Assembly (NCBI GenBank): GCA_964386385.1 | Contig: CAYLRN010000014.1 | Location: forward strand, 8,346-72,345 | Length of the DNA stretch: 64,000 bases | Source of the DNA: RUG572 sp964386385 | GTDB taxonomy: Bacteria > Verrucomicrobiota > Kiritimatiellia > RFP12 > UBA1067 | Direction of reading: 5' to 3' | Part shown: positions 61,022 to 64,000 of the stretch, piece by piece | How the letters are laid out: each line of letters starts with the position of its first letter | Numbering within the stretch: the first letter of the stretch is position 1 | Position numbers and translations under genes: made by a program | The notes under the pieces: generated by a model | The model's input: only the letters and a program-made list of their open reading frames with translations | The model's database searches: none | Told to the model about the DNA's origin: nothing

Positions 61022-62288
61022 AGATCTCCTTCAGCCGGCCGCATTCCGACTTCGTGGCGGGGTTCATGACGGGGCCGTATTCCTTCAGCCACTTGGGGTT
61101 GGGCAGACGGTCGTCGGGGTCGACGCCGGCGAGTTCCATGATCGAACCGAGGAAGTCCTGCGGCGTGACGGGGCGTTCCTTGACGTGGTCGGTGGTGTCG
61201 TCGCTCGCGCCGACGACCTGCCCGCCCTTGAAGCCGCCGCCGGCGACGAGCGCGGAGAAGCAGCGCGGGAAGTGGTTGCGCCCGCCGTTCCACGGCGGCT
61301 GGCGGTCGACCTTCGGGACGCGGCCGAACTCGCCGCTGAGCCACACGATCGTGCTGTCGAGGAGGTCGTGCTCCTTGAGGTCGAGGAGGAGGGCGGAGAC
61401 GGCCATGTCCATTTCCGCGGACGGCCGCTTCATCGTCTCGAAGTGGCGCTTGTGCGAGTCCCACCCGCCGTAGTTGATGGACACGTAGGGGACGCCGTAC
61501 TCCACCAGCCGGCGCGCGACGAGCAGCTGCTGGCCGATCTCCGTGTAGCCTCCGCCCTGGGTGACGCCGTAGCGCTTGCGCACGGCGTCCTTTTCGCGGG
61601 TGAGGTCGAACGTCTCGGCGGCCTTGCCGAGGATGATCTGCCTGGCGCCGGCGCCGGCCTTCTCGAACTCGTCGTCGAGCGGGAGGCGGTCGAGGCGGGA
61701 GGCGCGCGAGAAGCGGTCTTCGATCTGCGCTTTCGTCATGCCGCCGGGCGGGACTATGCCGTCCACCTCGAACACCTTCGCGGAGGCGCGTCCGCCGGTC
61801 ACGAGCGGCGCGTAGGCCTCGCCGAGGAATCCGACTTCTGAGAAGCGGCCCTTGGCGGAGGTGAGGATGACGAACGGCGCGAGGTCGCCCTCGTAACGCA
61901 GGTCCGCGGGGACGTAGTTCTTCTTTCCCTTGTCCTGCACTCGGGAGGAGGAGATGAGCGCGCCGAGAGCGGGGAAGGTGACGCCGCCGCCGGGGTTGCG
62001 TCCGGTCTGCATCAGGTACGTGGCGGTCTCGTGTCCGAAGAACGGATGCGTCATCGAGCGGATGACGGAGTAGAGGTCCGCGCACTTCGCCAGCTCCGGC
62101 AGCCATTCGTGGACGTAGAACCCGGCGTTCGTCTTGATCGTCTTCAGTCCGTTGTTGTAGTCGTTCGGCGCGTCCGGCTTGGGGTCGAACGTCTCCAGCT
62201 GGCAGGGGCCTCCCCACAGCCAGATCTCAATGACGCTCTTCGCGAACTTGCGCGAGGAGGCTGCTTTCTTTGCGGAAGGGTTGCTCAT
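61014..62288 (-). CDS. DUF1501 protein, paralogue of 16799-18004
   Basis: 424 residues. SVIEIWLWGGPCQLETFDPK, SMTHPFFGHETATYLMQTGR, VWLSGEFGRVPKV and GRNHFPRCFSALVAGGGFKG correspond segment by segment to the other DUF1501 protein. It has a short Lys-rich N-terminus (SNPSAKKAASSRKFAK) and again no signal peptide. ATG overlaps the stop of the Tat-signal partner (62285-62288). Confidence 0.9.
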   Translation of the reverse strand: MSNPSAKKAASSRKFAKSVIEIWLWGGPCQLETFDPKPDAPNDYNNGLKTIKTNAGFYVHEWLPELAKCADLYSVIRSMTHPFFGHETATYLMQTGRNPGGGVTFPALGALISSSRVQDKGKKNYVPADLRYEGDLAPFVILTSAKGRFSEVGFLGEAYAPLVTGGRASAKVFEVDGIVPPGGMTKAQIEDRFSRASRLDRLPLDDEFEKAGAGARQIILGKAAETFDLTREKDAVRKRYGVTQGGGYTEIGQQLLVARRLVEYGVPYVSINYGGWDSHKRHFETMKRPSAEMDMAVSALLLDLKEHDLLDSTIVWLSGEFGRVPKVDRQPPWNGGRNHFPRCFSALVAGGGFKGGQVVGASDDTTDHVKERPVTPQDFLGSIMELAGVDPDDRLPNPKWLKEYGPVMNPATKSECGRLKEIYV

Positions 62289-63604
62289 ATGCGGTAGAGG
62301 AATTCACGGGAGTTGAGAAGGTACCACGCGACGTCGCGGGTGTTGATGTTGTTCTTCCTGTCGAGGTAGAAGAGTTCGTCCTTCACCGGCGGGCGGCCGA
62401 GGAAGCGGTAGTAGAGGTCCACGATCTGGTCCTGATGGGACATCGCGGCGAACTCGGGGACGCGCACCATGTCGCCCAGCTGGCGCCAGAGCTTGCTGGA
62501 GTTGTAGAGGTAGAGGCGCTGCTTGGCGGAGATGCGGTTGTCGCGCTCCTCGAGTAGGCCGGAGTCGCGCGCCGGACGGCCGAAGAGCAGGAGGAACGCG
62601 CTGGAGATCGAGCCGTCCTCCACGAGAATCGACTTGCGCGCGGGCGGCAGGAACGAGTACGGCTCCGGTGCGATGGAGGAGAACGAGCGCTTCGCGCCGG
62701 TGAGGCCGCATATCACGTCGTCCAGCACCTCCGCGTCCATGCGCCGCGCCGGGAATCCGCCCTTGCCGGGTCCGCGGAGGTAGTCGCTCTGCGTCAGCGC
62801 GAAGCGCAGAAGGGGCTTCAGGCGCCATCCGCCGCCGCGGAATGCTGGCATCCACTTGTTCAGCACGGCGCGCGGCGCCTTCGTGCCGTACAGCCAGTAG
62901 TGGACGCGGTGGACCGGCGTCGCGAAGAACTGTTCGGCGAGAGGCCCCTCCAGCTGCTCCATGAACGCCTCGGGCGTGGCGTCGGCCGGGCCTTCCTTCA
63001 GATAGGTGATGACTTCCTTCCACTCGCGGGTGCTCTTCATCGCGACGCGGGAGAAGTAGCGGGCGTACTTCTTCGTCGGCTCCAGGAGGAAACTGGTGGA
63101 GACGGCCTCGGAGATGCCCTCCGGCGTCTTCTCGGCGGACGCGCGCAGGAAGTTCGACTCCGGCACGCGGAAGTCGCTGCCGCGGCCGTAGAGAAGGGCG
63201 CGCGCGAAGTCGTTCCACGGCTCGTCGTTGAGGATCGAGTCGCGGATGCGGCGGTGGTAGACGTAGACGGCGTTCGGCCAGAGGTTGATGGGGAACTCGG
63301 ACTTCACGCGGAGGAAGTCGCAGTAGCGCATGCTCCAGTAGTCCGCGTAGTCGTCCGTCTCGAGAAGCTCGTTGACGAGCTCCTTCTGCTTGTGGACGCC
63401 GCGGCGGGCCACGTAGTCCTCCACCTCCTTGCGGGTCGGGATGCGACCGCAGAGGTCGATGTACATGCGGCGGCACATGAGGAAGTCCGCCGCCCGCCCG
63501 CCGTTCGGCGCGAATATGCGCGCGTCCGCCGGCGTCGCCGCCCAGCCTCCCTGCAGAAGCGCCGCCGCCGCCCCGCCTATGAATGTCCGACGCGAAAGTT
63601 CCAT
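62285..63604 (-). CDS. DUF1549/DUF1553-type exported protein, paralogue of 15383-16780
   Basis: 439 residues. Tat signal SRRTFIGGAAAALLQGGWAA. Shared segments with the paralogue are CRRMYIDLCGRIPTRKEVED, VKSEFPINLWPNAVYVYHRR, KGGFPARRMDAEVLDDVICG, EDGSISSAFLLLFGRPARDS and DLYYRFLGRPPVKDE. First gene of a four-gene operon (DUF1549/1553, DUF1501, heme protein, coiled-coil protein) with overlapping or nearly touching ends. AAAGGAAAG precedes the ATG. Confidence 0.88.
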   Translation of the reverse strand: MELSRRTFIGGAAAALLQGGWAATPADARIFAPNGGRAADFLMCRRMYIDLCGRIPTRKEVEDYVARRGVHKQKELVNELLETDDYADYWSMRYCDFLRVKSEFPINLWPNAVYVYHRRIRDSILNDEPWNDFARALLYGRGSDFRVPESNFLRASAEKTPEGISEAVSTSFLLEPTKKYARYFSRVAMKSTREWKEVITYLKEGPADATPEAFMEQLEGPLAEQFFATPVHRVHYWLYGTKAPRAVLNKWMPAFRGGGWRLKPLLRFALTQSDYLRGPGKGGFPARRMDAEVLDDVICGLTGAKRSFSSIAPEPYSFLPPARKSILVEDGSISSAFLLLFGRPARDSGLLEERDNRISAKQRLYLYNSSKLWRQLGDMVRVPEFAAMSHQDQIVDLYYRFLGRPPVKDELFYLDRKNNINTRDVAWYLLNSREFLYRI

Positions 63605-63620
63605 AACCGTCTTTCCTTTC

Positions 63621-63632
63621 TAGACTAGTCTA
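63621..63632. promoter_or_regulatory. 12-bp perfect palindrome in the operon leader
   Basis: TAGACTAGTCTA between the -10 box and the ribosome site of the gene at 63604; position fits an operator, but no regulator is known. Confidence 0.35.
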
Positions 63633-63641
63633 CAGGCAAGG

Positions 63642-63670
63642 ATTGTACTACTTTTGCGACGAAGTTGAAA
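63642..63670 (-). promoter_or_regulatory. Promoter of the second DUF1549/DUF1501 operon
   Basis: Minus strand TTTCAA (63665-63670), 17-bp spacer, TACAAT (63642-63647). Confidence 0.5.
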
Positions 63671-63809
63671 GCGAAAGTTTTTCGAAAACGAAAGCCGGGT
63701 TGATCCCTGCCCAGGGGGGAGGGGCGATTTTCTGAAGACGTTTCCGGGCGGTCTTGGCCGCGGTCCAAGGACCTTCATTCGTTTCTGCGTTTTTTTTTTC
63801 TAAACCCCA

Positions 63810-63838
63810 TTGACGCGCACATGGGGGTTTGATATACT
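63810..63838 (+). promoter_or_regulatory. Promoter of tRNA-Val
   Basis: TTGACG (63810-63815), 17-bp spacer, TATACT (63833-63838) preceded by TGA. Expected start about 8 nt before the tRNA. Confidence 0.75.
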
Positions 63839-63853
63839 CTCTCCTGTTTTCGC

Positions 63854-63930
63854 GGGCTATTAGCTCAGTTGGTTAGAGCGCTTCCTTGACATGGAAGAGG
63901 TCAGTGGTTCGAATCCACTATAGCCCACCA
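63854..63930 (+). tRNA. tRNA-Val, anticodon GAC
   Basis: 77 bases. The acceptor stem GGGCTAT pairs with ATAGCCC; the anticodon stem CTTCC/GGAAG closes the loop TTGACAT, giving anticodon GAC (codon GUC). T-loop GTGGTTCGAATCCAC is canonical. The 3' CCA is encoded. Confidence 0.97.
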
Positions 63931-63946
63931 TTTAGTTGTATCAATC

Positions 63947-64000
<54 letters not shown>

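Overview
This is a GC-rich stretch (by eye above 60% GC) of a bacterial chromosome. The gene content points to the PVC group, most likely a host- or sediment-associated Kiritimatiellota/Verrucomicrobiota lineage. Supporting features are two DUF1501 + DUF1549/DUF1553 pairs, several Tat-exported Gfo/Idh/MocA oxidoreductases, a DUF1080 protein, an autotransporter-type beta-strand-repeat protein, a pseudopilin ending in a G-x-x-x-N/DGH-like motif, and many secreted carbohydrate-active proteins. It is evidently a metagenomic scaffold: it contains a 100-N gap, a 34-base G run and a terminal C run.

Layout. 1-4949: end of a GH31 glycosidase, then mutS and rpoN. 4950-5448: three 101-bp palindromic repeat units. 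5449-13223: a secreted TIM-barrel-like protein divergent from a type I restriction gene (hsdR). hsdM is cut after about 68 codons by an ISL3-type insertion sequence, whose far side abuts a 5'-less BspA-type leucine-rich-repeat gene. 13764-21933: a small conserved gene with parA, then DUF1549/1553, DUF1501 and a three-domain nucleoside hydrolase / PmoA-like / PL11 rhamnogalacturonan lyase fusion. 22309-25931: xerD and topA on the minus strand. 25998-29269: a tightly coupled four-gene operon with a YafQ-type toxin, its putative partner, a ParB-like protein and a nucleotidyltransferase-like/kinase-like fusion. 29950-33099: GH5-like glycosidase and an oxidoreductase. 33275-36214: promoter, cobalamin riboswitch, secreted protein and pseudopilin. 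36447-43212: DUF1343 muramidase with NAD(P)HX dehydratase, a beta-strand-repeat protein, an oxidoreductase and a pseudouridine synthase. 43622-50572: DUF1080, oxidoreductase and a 1216-residue secreted protein. 50913-57444: a zinc-ribbon/TM2 protein, a REP-associated (Y1) transposase remnant, and a surface-polysaccharide operon (RidA/chorismatase-like, glycosyltransferase, MsbA-like exporter, UDP-galactopyranose mutase). 57501-63604: a second DUF1549-DUF1501 operon with a c-type heme protein and a TolA-like coiled-coil protein. 63854-63930: tRNA-Val(GAC).

Three layers run across the window. (1) About 25 short hairpins lie only in intergenic DNA. Each has a GTAG or GGAG foot, a 7-9 bp stem and a TCC-type loop. 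Stem sequences differ but stay paired, which is the architecture of REP elements, and a Y1/RAYT transposase remnant is present. (2) Degenerate TTAAGTGG octamers lie just 3' of several genes. (3) Promoters share TTGAC-type -35 boxes, about 17-bp spacers and an extended TGn -10. The strongest candidates for something new are the REP/RAYT system, the B12-riboswitch-controlled surface operon and the toxin/ParB-like/kinase-like operon.
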